Positions 5,395 to 10,946 of a DNA stretch of 10,946 nt are shown piece after piece. The position numbers were made by a program, and so were the translations under genes. Each line of letters begins with the position of its first letter. Position 1 is the first letter of the stretch. The notes below the pieces were generated by a model. The model had not been told where the DNA came from, did no database searches, and saw only the letters and a program-made list of their open reading frames with translations. Source of the stretch: Thermoplasmata archaeon. GTDB taxonomy: Archaea; Thermoplasmatota; Thermoplasmata; Lutacidiplasmatales; UBA184. Location: assembly GCA_030037035.1 (NCBI GenBank), contig JASHSA010000030.1, positions 1-10,946 on the forward strand, given 5' to 3'.

Positions 5395-7623
5395 TCAGCC
5401 GGGAGAGGAGGAAGCCCCCGCCCGGGTCCCCGTGCGGAGGCCGCCGTCCCAACGCAGGCTCAGCGAGTTCAGCAGCACCGTCGTGGACGATAGGCCCATC
5501 GCCACGGCCCCGAGGACCGGCAGGTAGCGATAGACGGAGAGGCCGAGCGCGGGGACGAGTGCCCCGGCCGCGATCGGGAGCAGGACCGCGTTGTAGCCGA
5601 TCGCCCAGTAGAGGTTGCGACGCACCCTCCCGACCGTACGGCGCGCGAGACGGAGGGCGCGGGGGACGCCCTCGAGGTCGTTCCGAACCAGCAGGACCTG
5701 CCCGGCCTCCCGAGCGACCTCGGCGCCGGTCCCGACGGCGATGCCGACGTTCGCGACCGCGAGCACCGGAGCGTCGTTGACGCCGTCGCCGACGAACGCG
5801 ACACGGCGCCCTTCCGATCGGAGCCGGCGGAGGAGGTCGACCTTGCCGTCCGGGGAGACGCCGGCGTGGACCTCGTCGATCCCGAGCCGGCGCGCGACCG
5901 CGCGTGCGGACCGCTCGTTGTCGCCCGTGACCATCGCGACCCGGAGCCCTTCGCCCCGCAGCTCGGCGACCGCCTCGGCGGCCCCGACCGCGAGCGTCGC
6001 CCGGAACGACACGCCTCCGATCGGCACGCCGTCGCGGAGCAGGAGCGCCCACGACTCTCCCCGTTCCTCGGCGGCCCGGCGCCAGCCCCCGAGGGGGTCC
6101 CCCGCCGGGGGCCCGAGCTCGGGCTCCACCCCCCGGACGAGCTCGACCCGATGTCCGCCGGCGGAGGCGCTCACTCCGCGCCCCGGCTCTAGGCGCGGAC
6201 GCTCGAGCGGCAGCGGCGAGATCCCCCGCACGGAGGCCTCGCGACGTACCGCGCGGGCGAGCGGATGGTCGACCCCGACCTCGAGCGCCGCGGCGAGTCG
6301 GAACACCTCCGCCTCCGTGCTCGGAGCGACCGCGGCGACGCTCGCGACCGAGGGCTCCGGCGTGGTCAGCGTGCCGGTCTTGTCCGCGAGCACGGTATCG
6401 ACCTCCGCGGCCTGCTCGATCGAGTCCCCGCCCCGGAACAGGATCCCCTCCTCGGCGGCGCGTCCCGTGCCGACGAGGAGAGCGGCCGGCGTCGCGAGCC
6501 CGAACGCGCACGGGCACGCCGTCACCGCCACCGTGACGAAGACGAGGACGCCGACCGTGACGTCTCCGTGGAGGGCGACGAACCAGAGGAGCGCCGCCCC
6601 CGCGGCCAGCGTCAGCGTGAACGGCGCGAACCACGCGGCCAGACGGTCGGCCTGCCGCTGCAGCGGGACGCGCGAGAGCTCCGCGTCCTGCAGGAGCCCG
6701 CCGACGTGGGCGACGAACGTGTCGGCCCCCGTCCGACGGACCTCCACCGAGAGGGGTCCGTCGAGGTTACGGGAGCCGGCGATCACGAGCTCCCCGGGCC
6801 CCTTCCGAACCGGGTCCGCCTCGCCGGTGAGCAGCGACTCGTCGGCCGAGCTGACGCCGTCGCGCACCAGCCCGTCCACGGGAAACCGTTCCCGAGCCGA
6901 GACCCGAACGACCGCGCCGACGCTCACCTGGTCGCGACGGACGCGGTGCTCTCCGACCTCGTCGAGGACGGTCACGGTCGACGGCAGCATCTCGCCGAGC
7001 GCCCGCAGGGCCGAACCGGCATGGCGCCGGGTCCGCTGCTCGAGATAGGTGCCGGTGAGGATCACGGTCACGATCAGCGCCGAAGCGTCGAAGTACGTCG
7101 GTCCGGGGAGGCGTCCCGGGAGGGCGAGGACCGCGACGCTGTAGCCGAACGCGGCCGTCGTCCCGGTCGCGATCAGCAGGTCCATGTTGCCGACGCGACG
7201 ACGGACCGCGTCGTAGGCACCCTCGTAGAACCCGCTCCCCGCGTAGCACTGCACGACCGCCGCGAGGACCCCGGCGACGAGCGCGGCCTCGCGGAACGGC
7301 GGACGCCACGTCAGCACGACGACCGCGATCGACAGCGGCCAGGCCAGGAGCAGCCGCCGGCCGACGCGCCGGCGGGCCTCCTCCGGGTCGGCGAACGACC
7401 GCAGGCAGTCGCCGGAGCAGAAGTAGTAGGACCGATTGTCGCGCTGGAGCCGCAGCGCCTCCGGCCCCTCGTCCACGGCCATTCCGCAGACCGGGTCGGT
7501 CGCCAGGGTCCTCTTCTCCTCCGGGCTCCCTCTGCGCGACGCTCCCGGGTTCGCCGAAGGCGCCGAAAGCCTCCCCCGGGGACCGATACTATCGTAAAAC
7601 GGGGCCGCTCCCGCCTCGCGCAA
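5395..7623 (-). CDS. copA: Cu+-exporting P1B-type ATPase with N-terminal YHS domain (CopA-like); start uncertain
   Basis: This is an ATP-driven exporter of Cu+ (possibly Ag+) in the cytoplasmic membrane. Positions here use the 742-residue reading. A YHS metal-binding domain comes first (DPVCGMAV 43-50, then Cys69 and Cys73 in YYFCSGDC) instead of the usual HMA domain. The core has TGE (266-268), the transport motif CPC (370-372), phosphorylated Asp414 in DKTGT, HP (453-454) in the nucleotide domain, and GDGVND (612-617). Tyr677-Asn678 and M709-x-x-S712-S713 in the last helices complete the Cu+ (P1B-1) signature. The only ATG/GTG/TTG start upstream of the YHS motif is TTG at 7623. However, a TATA-like sequence lies inside that extension, and CTG at 7506 sits 9 nt after GGAGGAG, so translation probably begins at 7506 (703 residues). 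It diverges from a rhodanese gene. Confidence 0.93.
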   Translation of the reverse strand: MREAGAAPFYDSIGPRGRLSAPSANPGASRRGSPEEKRTLATDPVCGMAVDEGPEALRLQRDNRSYYFCSGDCLRSFADPEEARRRVGRRLLLAWPLSIAVVVLTWRPPFREAALVAGVLAAVVQCYAGSGFYEGAYDAVRRRVGNMDLLIATGTTAAFGYSVAVLALPGRLPGPTYFDASALIVTVILTGTYLEQRTRRHAGSALRALGEMLPSTVTVLDEVGEHRVRRDQVSVGAVVRVSARERFPVDGLVRDGVSSADESLLTGEADPVRKGPGELVIAGSRNLDGPLSVEVRRTGADTFVAHVGGLLQDAELSRVPLQRQADRLAAWFAPFTLTLAAGAALLWFVALHGDVTVGVLVFVTVAVTACPCAFGLATPAALLVGTGRAAEEGILFRGGDSIEQAAEVDTVLADKTGTLTTPEPSVASVAAVAPSTEAEVFRLAAALEVGVDHPLARAVRREASVRGISPLPLERPRLEPGRGVSASAGGHRVELVRGVEPELGPPAGDPLGGWRRAAEERGESWALLLRDGVPIGGVSFRATLAVGAAEAVAELRGEGLRVAMVTGDNERSARAVARRLGIDEVHAGVSPDGKVDLLRRLRSEGRRVAFVGDGVNDAPVLAVANVGIAVGTGAEVAREAGQVLLVRNDLEGVPRALRLARRTVGRVRRNLYWAIGYNAVLLPIAAGALVPALGLSVYRYLPVLGAVAMGLSSTTVLLNSLSLRWDGGLRTGTRAGASSSPG
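7516..7522 (-). promoter_or_regulatory. Strong Shine-Dalgarno GGAGGAG upstream of a CTG codon in copA
   Basis: On the minus strand GGAGGAG is followed after 9 nt by CTG (7506-7504), which begins LATDPVCGM, directly ahead of the YHS domain. The winged-helix gene start at 8372 has the identical GGAGGAG and the same 9-nt spacing. This site bears on the choice of the copA start. Confidence 0.5.
7584..7600. promoter_or_regulatory. Divergent copA/rhodanese promoter with perfect palindrome
   Basis: CGATA-C-TATCG (7584-7594) is a perfect 11-bp dyad running into TAAAAC, the most AT-rich stretch of the intergenic region. Read on +, CGTAAAAC is a TATA-like box about 33 nt before the rhodanese ATG. Read on -, GTTTTACGATAGTA could serve copA with a leader of about 60 nt to the CTG at 7506. 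The dyad may be a shared regulator site overlapping both promoters. Confidence 0.45.
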
Positions 7624-7630
7624 ACGCTAC

Positions 7631-7981
7631 ATGCGCTCCGTCTCCCTCCGGCCGATGGTCGAGGAGCTCACCGCGCCGGAGGTCGCCCGCCGACTCCGCG
7701 GCGAGGGCGCGCCGGTGCTGCTGCTGGACGTGCGGGAGCCGTTCGAACGGGAGTTCGCCCGGATCGAGCCGTCGATCCACATCCCGATGCAGGAGGTCCC
7801 CTCCCGACTCGGCGAGATCGGCCGAGACCGCCAGGTCGTCGTCTACTGCCACTCCGGCGGACGCTCCGCGATGGTCGCGGGGTTCCTCGAGAACCACGGC
7901 TTCGCCGGCGCGGCCAACCTCGTGGGAGGGATCGACGCCTGGTCGCGCCAGGTCGATCCCGCCGTTCCCCGCTACGGCTGA
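7631..7981 (+). CDS. Single-domain rhodanese (sulfurtransferase)
   Basis: This 116-residue cytosolic protein is one rhodanese domain, a fold that carries sulfane sulfur as a cysteine persulfide. The active-site loop is CHSGGRS, with Cys73 as the sulfur acceptor and Arg78 closing a six-residue loop, the length used by sulfurtransferases rather than phosphatases. Supporting blocks are VLLLDVREPFER (29-40, substrate-side Asp/Arg), IHIPMQEV (49-56) and the C-terminal GGIDAWSRQVDPAVPRYG (99-116). That tail resembles the one in rhodaneses linked to MoeB/ThiF-type and glutaredoxin-like systems. ATG at 7631 was chosen because a TATA-like box lies about 33 nt upstream; Met9 (7655) is an alternative start. 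Its divergent pairing with copA may reflect shared control, but a role in metal or sulfur stress is inference. Confidence 0.92.
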   Translation: MRSVSLRPMVEELTAPEVARRLRGEGAPVLLLDVREPFEREFARIEPSIHIPMQEVPSRLGEIGRDRQVVVYCHSGGRSAMVAGFLENHGFAGAANLVGGIDAWSRQVDPAVPRYG

Positions 7982-8017
7982 CGCGCCCGGGACGCTCGCC
8001 CGCCCCGCCCGGACACG

Positions 8018-8041
8018 CTCCAGGCGCCGGAGACCCTGGAG
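8018..8041. terminator. Hairpin between convergent rhodanese and winged-helix genes
   Basis: CTCCAGG (8018-8024) and CCTGGAG (8035-8041) form a 7-bp stem around a 10-nt loop in the 73-nt convergent gap. It lies after both stop codons and could be a bidirectional 3' end structure. No T-tract follows on either strand, so termination is only suggested. Confidence 0.3.
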
Positions 8042-8054
8042 GTCGTCGATCGGC

Positions 8055-8372
8055 TCAGCGCCGTCCGGGGGGACCTGCCGGTCCGAGGATCTCGACGTAG
8101 GCTCGCATCTTCCAGTACGTGTCGAGGAACTCCTGGCCGCGGGGGGTGATCTCGTAGACCGGTCGGCCGTCGAACTCCTCCGAACGGACGAGGCCGAGCG
8201 CCCCCAGGCGCTCGAGCAGGTTCCTCAGCCGGTCGACCGGCATGCCGGCCCCGTAGGAGACGCGGGTGATCCGGGCCGCGCCATGGTAGCGCTTGACGAC
8301 CTCCAGGACGGTGGCGTAGAGGTCGGTCGCCTCGCGGCGGCGGCTGGGCCCTCCGTTCGCGGGGCCGGCCAT
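8055..8372 (-). CDS. Winged-helix transcriptional regulator (HTH_45-like)
   Basis: This 105-residue DNA-binding protein has the layout of archaeal single-domain winged-helix regulators. It has a helical start (DLYATVLEVVKRYH, 17-30) and an HTH (about 33-61). The recognition helix is near VDRLRNLLERLGALGL. A wing with RPVYEITPRGQEFL (70-83) and a final helix that may form the dimer interface (DTYWKMRAYVEIL, 84-96) complete the fold. The pattern 'xYxITxxGxxFLxxY' is typical of the HTH_45 group. The first 14 residues are Gly/Pro/Arg-rich and probably disordered. ATG 8372 has a strong GGAGGAG 9 nt upstream. The gene follows the beta-helix protein by 27 nt on the same strand, so the two are almost surely one operon. 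It may control that operon, but the target is unknown. Confidence 0.82.
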   Translation of the reverse strand: MAGPANGGPSRRREATDLYATVLEVVKRYHGAARITRVSYGAGMPVDRLRNLLERLGALGLVRSEEFDGRPVYEITPRGQEFLDTYWKMRAYVEILGPAGPPGRR

Positions 8373-8381
8373 CGTCGACCG

Positions 8382-8388
8382 CTCCTCC
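8382..8388 (-). promoter_or_regulatory. Ribosome binding site GGAGGAG of the winged-helix gene
   Basis: GGAGGAG on the minus strand lies 9 nt before ATG 8372, in the 27-nt space after the beta-helix gene. A good Shine-Dalgarno here, with a leaderless-looking first gene upstream, fits translation from an internal position of an operon mRNA. Confidence 0.6.
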
Positions 8389-8399
8389 GACGGCTCCGT

Positions 8400-9617
8400 T
8401 CACAGCGGGAACGGGTCGAGACGCTCGACCTTGCGGGGGGGAGCCCGCACCGTCACGTCGCGCGACGACTCGAGCGTGCCGGTGTACGTGACCTCGTCGG
8501 CCGACGCCCCGTCCTCGAGGCGAACGTCCCGGCCGAAGACCCGCCGCGCGCTCGCGCCGTCGCCGAGGCGCACGCTCTCGCCGTAGACGTCCTCGACCCG
8601 GGCCCGCGCCCCGACCTCGACGTCCCCGCCCACCAGCGGCCCGGAGGTCCGCGATTTGCGCTCGAGGCGGACGCGCGCCGCCTTCAGTCCCTCCCGGGTC
8701 AGGGCGGTGCCGCCGATCTCGGCGCTCCCGGAGAAGACCGCCCGCCGCGCCTCGAGCCGGCCCCCGACCTCGACGTCCGTACCGTCGAGGCTCTCGCCGA
8801 CGGCGATCGACCCGCCGACCTCCGCCCGCCCCCGGAGGCGCAGGGAGCCCCGGACGTCGAACCGACCGCCGACCTCGACGGTGCCCCCGCTTCCGTTGCC
8901 GGCGATCGAACCGATCCCGCCGACCTCGAGGTGCTCGAACGTCAGGTCCCCCTCGGCGGAGAACTGGCCGCCGACCTCGACCGAGCGGCCCTGCGAGCCG
9001 CCGGCGAGGTCGGCGACCCCTCCGACCTCGATCGAACCGAACTTCAGCGGGGCGCTGGAACGGAACCGCCCGCCGACCTCGATCGACGTCCGCACCGCGC
9101 CGCCCTTCACCTCGGCGGAGCCGCCCGCCTCGAGCCGGTCGAGGTCGACCTCCCCGACGTCGAGGCGCCCGCCGGCCTCGACCTTCTGCGCCGTCAGCTT
9201 GCCGACGAGCACGAACCGACCGCCGACCGCGACGCGGCTCGCGTCGAGCGTGGCGCCCCCCTCGAGCGAGCCCCCGACCTCGAACGACTCCGCCTTCGCC
9301 GGGCCGCGGACCTCTAGTCGGCGGTCGACGTCGACGCGTCGGGCCGTGAGGCTCCCCTCCACGACGATCGAACTGTCCCGGCCCTCGAGGTCCTCCTGGA
9401 CGACGACGTCCCCGGCGAGCCGGATCTCGCCGTCGCGGGCCTTGAACCCCCGGCACTCGAGAGGTCCCTGGAACTCCGCGTCGCCGTCGCACCGGACGGT
9501 GCCCGAGACCACGAGACGACCGTCCGCCTCGACCCGGGCCCGCTTCTCCACCTCGAGGTCGCCGTCGACCGCGCCGAGACGGACCGAGCCGCCGCGGGGG
9601 ACACGATGGCCGCTCAC
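8400..9617 (-). CDS. Bactofilin-like, polymer-forming beta-helix protein
   Basis: This 405-residue protein is almost wholly short beta-strand repeats with no signal peptide or membrane segment, so it is probably cytosolic. Residues 112-315 hold twelve turns of mostly 17 residues, each opening with a motif such as VEVGGR or IEVGGR. Looser turns precede them (for example VVVSG-type, VVEGS, LEVRG) and about four follow (333-380, including VRLGDGASA and VRLEDGASA). The tail KVERLDPFPL is hydrophobic/Pro-rich. Such turn length and Gly pattern fit a bactofilin-type parallel beta-helix that stacks end to end into filaments. The C-terminal VYG...VRL...GASA block resembles polymer-forming cytoskeletal proteins seen next to regulators. 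Bactofilins are usually 100-200 residues, so this one is large. The GTG start has a TATA box at -27. Its function (scaffold, filament, or sensor for the regulator) is unknown. Confidence 0.7.
   Translation of the reverse strand: MSGHRVPRGGSVRLGAVDGDLEVEKRARVEADGRLVVSGTVRCDGDAEFQGPLECRGFKARDGEIRLAGDVVVQEDLEGRDSSIVVEGSLTARRVDVDRRLEVRGPAKAESFEVGGSLEGGATLDASRVAVGGRFVLVGKLTAQKVEAGGRLDVGEVDLDRLEAGGSAEVKGGAVRTSIEVGGRFRSSAPLKFGSIEVGGVADLAGGSQGRSVEVGGQFSAEGDLTFEHLEVGGIGSIAGNGSGGTVEVGGRFDVRGSLRLRGRAEVGGSIAVGESLDGTDVEVGGRLEARRAVFSGSAEIGGTALTREGLKAARVRLERKSRTSGPLVGGDVEVGARARVEDVYGESVRLGDGASARRVFGRDVRLEDGASADEVTYTGTLESSRDVTVRAPPRKVERLDPFPL
8673..9284 (-). repeat. In-frame 51-bp tandem coding repeat (12 units) with 102-bp super-period
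   Basis: Within the beta-helix gene a GAGGTCGG-type word recurs about every 51 nt, encoding the E[VA]GG motif. In residue numbers the motifs start at 112, 129, 146, 162, 179, 196, 213, 230, 247, 265, 282 and 299. Units alternate between GG[RQ][FL] and GG with a small or aliphatic pair, so the true period is about 102 bp over most of the array. Confidence 0.75.
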
Positions 9618-9640
9618 GAGGGGGAGAGAGCCCCGGCGGG

Positions 9641-9646
9641 GTATAG
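9641..9646 (-). promoter_or_regulatory. TATA box of the beta-helix/regulator operon
   Basis: CTATAC on the minus strand, within CCCCTATACCCC, is centred 27 nt before the GTG at 9617. That is the spacing expected for a leaderless archaeal transcript. No Shine-Dalgarno precedes the start codon. Confidence 0.6.
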
Positions 9647-9652
9647 GGGTGC

Positions 9653-9667
9653 GTCACCTCCGGTGAG
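9653..9667. repeat. Inverted repeat TCACC-TCC-GGTGA upstream of the beta-helix operon
   Basis: A 5-bp-arm dyad sits just upstream of the TATA box (about -37 to -50 from the beta-helix start) and about 55 nt before the divergent glycosylase gene. It matches the element at 2038-2052 at 13 of 14 bases over TCACCNCCGGTGAG. A regulator site, perhaps for the winged-helix protein of this operon, is an inference. Confidence 0.35.
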
Positions 9668-9694
9668 CACGCCTCGAGGAGGGCGTCGGTAGGG

Positions 9695-9701
9695 GCTAAG
9701 C
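9695..9701 (+). promoter_or_regulatory. Weak TATA-like element for the glycosylase/tgtA operon
   Basis: GCTAAGC is centred about 25 nt before the GTG at 9723 and resembles the CTTAACTA element before Sec61-beta. It is short and only modestly AT-rich, so this is a tentative call. Confidence 0.3.
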
Positions 9702-9722
9702 GCCGGGCTCGCTGCCCGGACG

Positions 9723-10445
9723 GTGACCGACTCCCTCGGGGCGCTCCGCTCGGAGATCGTCGACTGCCGCCGATGCCCCCGCCTGGTCGCCTACCGGGAG
9801 CGGGTCGGGCGCGAGCGCAAGCGAGAGTTCCGCGGCGAGACGTACTGGGCGCGCGGGGTCCCGGGGTTCGGCGACCCGCAGGCGAGGCTCGTCGCCGTCG
9901 GGCTCGCCCCCGCGGCGCACGGCTCGAATCGCACGGGTCGGGTCTTCACCGGCGATCGCTCCGCGGCGTTCCTCGTCCGGGCGTTCCACGCGGTCGGCTT
10001 CGCGAACCGACCGACCTCGACCGCCCGGGGCGACGGCCTGCGCTACCACGACCTGTACCTCACCGCGGCCGTGCGGTGCGCCCCGCCGGGGAACCGGCCG
10101 TCGCCCGCGGAGACCGCGGCGTGCGCGCCGTACCTCGACCGGGAGCTGCGCCTGCTCCCTCGCACGCGCGCGATCCTCGCGCTCGGCGGCTTCGCGTGGG
10201 AGGCCGTCAAGCGTGCCGCCGCCGCGACGTACGGCGTCGAGGCACCGACGACCGCGTTCGCGCACGGCGCGTGCGCCCCGCTCGGGGTCGGGCGCCCGCT
10301 CTTGTGGGCGTCGTACCACCCGAGCCCCCAGAACACGAACACCGGCAAGCTGACGCAGGCGATGCTCGTCGAGCTGCTAGGCCGGGTCCGTGCGTCGTAC
10401 TCCGCGCCGGCCGGCACCGGCCCGTGGGGAGGGGGACCGGCCTGA
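9723..10445 (+). CDS. Uracil-DNA glycosylase, family 5 (UDGb)
   Basis: This base-excision repair enzyme removes uracil, and often other deaminated bases, from DNA. The 240 residues include four cysteines in the family's 4Fe-4S pattern: Cys15, Cys18, Cys119 and Cys134. Motif 1 is GLAPAAHGSNRTGRVFTGD (60-78); it has Ala where most families have a polar catalytic residue, the mark of family 5. The second catalytic-site motif is SYHPSPQN (197-204) with His199. The C-terminal 15 residues are Gly/Pro-rich and look dispensable. GTG at 9723 is chosen because it sits just ahead of the conserved N-terminal CRRCPRL block and has a TATA-like element about 25 nt upstream. The end overlaps the tRNA-guanine transglycosylase gene, so the two are co-transcribed. 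Confidence 0.94.
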   Translation: MTDSLGALRSEIVDCRRCPRLVAYRERVGRERKREFRGETYWARGVPGFGDPQARLVAVGLAPAAHGSNRTGRVFTGDRSAAFLVRAFHAVGFANRPTSTARGDGLRYHDLYLTAAVRCAPPGNRPSPAETAACAPYLDRELRLLPRTRAILALGGFAWEAVKRAAAATYGVEAPTTAFAHGACAPLGVGRPLLWASYHPSPQNTNTGKLTQAMLVELLGRVRASYSAPAGTGPWGGGPA

Positions 10446-10946
10446 CGTCCCCGACGAAGCTCCCGAGCTTCGAGGTGCTCGAGCGCGACGGGCTCGCCCG
10501 TCTCGGGAGGCTGGAGACCCCTCACGGGGCGCTGGCGACCCCGGCGCTCCTCCCGGTCGTCCACCCGGATCCCGAGCGGCAGAGCTGCCGGCCGTCGGAG
10601 ATGGAGCGACGCTGGGGCGTCCGCGGGGTCATCACGTCCGCCTACATCACCTGGAGAACGCCGCCGCTGCGGGAGGTCGCCGAGCGCGACGGGGTCCACC
10701 GTCTCCTCGGATTCGACGGGGTCGTGATGACCGACTCCGGCGCGTTCCAGCAGCACGCCTACGGCTCGGTCGAGGTCGGCCCGGAGGAGATCCTCGCGTT
10801 CCAGAACCGCATCGGCTCGGACATCGCCACGGTGCTCGACGTCTTCACCGAGCCGGAGGCGGACGAGGCGTCCGCCGGCGAGGCGCTGCGGCTCACCGTC
10901 GAGCGCGCGCGTCGGGCCCGGGCCGACCGGGCCGGCCTGCTCGCCG
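10424..10946 (+). CDS. tgtA: Archaeosine tRNA-guanine transglycosylase, 5' part (runs off the window)
   Basis: This enzyme exchanges guanine 15 in the D-loop of archaeal tRNAs for preQ0, the first tRNA-bound step to archaeosine. About 174 codons are present; the full protein continues beyond the right edge. From residue 16 the sequence FEVLERDGLARLGRLETPHG matches the conserved start of the family. MTDSGAFQQHAYGSVEV then carries the TDSG[AS]FQ active-site motif with its conserved Asp, and DIATVLDVFTEPEAD follows. The later catalytic Asp and zinc site lie off the window. GTG 10424 is the furthest standard start and overlaps the glycosylase gene by 22 nt. CTG at 10442 is a strong alternative: it forms a CTGA overlap with the glycosylase stop and has GGAGG 9 nt upstream. 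GTG 10475 would cut into the conserved start. Confidence 0.92.
   Translation, partial: MGRGTGLTSPTKLPSFEVLERDGLARLGRLETPHGALATPALLPVVHPDPERQSCRPSEMERRWGVRGVITSAYITWRTPPLREVAERDGVHRLLGFDGVVMTDSGAFQQHAYGSVEVGPEEILAFQNRIGSDIATVLDVFTEPEADEASAGEALRLTVERARRARADRAGLLA

Noticed and set aside
5252..6634. 461-codon N-terminal extension of the ABC ATPase frame
   Set aside because: It overlaps copA in another frame, has low-complexity Arg/Gly composition, and the ATPase domain begins a few residues after ATG 5251.
6265..8100. Plus-strand open frame of 611 codons over copA and the rhodanese
   Set aside because: It is antisense to copA, whose motifs are intact, and runs through the rhodanese gene in the wrong frame; the composition is not protein-like.
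8673..9284. Regularly spaced short repeats resembling a CRISPR array
   Set aside because: The repeated word is only about 8-13 bp, is degenerate, has a 51-bp period that is a multiple of three, and keeps a reading frame throughout; it encodes beta-helix turns.
7972..9657. Minus-strand open frame of 561 codons over the beta-helix and winged-helix genes
   Set aside because: It is a frame shadow rich in Arg/Gly/Pro; the alternative frame gives the regular 17-residue repeats and a recognisable winged helix.

Overview
The window reads as a GC-rich (about 70% by eye) archaeal chromosome, most likely a high-GC Thermoplasmatota-type lineage. The archaeal assignment rests on a Sec61-beta subunit, an archaeal Taw1/TYW1 wyosine enzyme, an archaeosine tRNA-guanine transglycosylase, a winged-helix regulator that looks like the archaeal HTH_45 group, and TATA-like boxes about 25-32 nt upstream of start codons that lack a ribosome binding site (leaderless style). 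The lineage below 'archaeon' is inference.

Layout. 1-1005: an S49 (SppA-type) serine/lysine peptidase, then a 53-codon Sec61-beta gene, both on +. 1002-1967: taw1 on -, whose stop overlaps the Sec61-beta stop. 2113-3351: an MFS transporter on +. 3412-5251: a two-gene ABC-2 operon on - (ATPase, then permease starting 1 nt after the ATPase stop). 5395-7623: a CopA-like Cu+ P1B-ATPase on - with an N-terminal YHS domain, divergent from a single-domain rhodanese (7631-7981, +). 8055-9617: a two-gene operon on - with a 405-residue bactofilin-like beta-helix protein followed by a winged-helix regulator. 9723-10946: a family 5 uracil-DNA glycosylase and the 5' part of the archaeosine transglycosylase gene, both on +. 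No gap without a gene exceeds 150 nt. No RNA genes, insertion sequences or CRISPR arrays were seen.

Most of the window is housekeeping: tRNA modification (wyosine at G37, archaeosine at G15), protein secretion, DNA repair, copper export and general transport. The least ordinary part is the beta-helix/regulator pair. The large protein has at least twelve 17-residue turns marked by a [VIL]E[VA]GG motif. These turns alternate between two types, giving a 34-residue super-repeat that points to growth by duplication of two-turn units.

Also worth checking are apparent CTG starts in copA and tgtA, each with a good upstream Shine-Dalgarno, a perfect AT-rich palindrome in the copA/rhodanese divergent promoter, and a near-identical inverted repeat (TCACC-N3-GGTGAG) in two separate intergenic regions.
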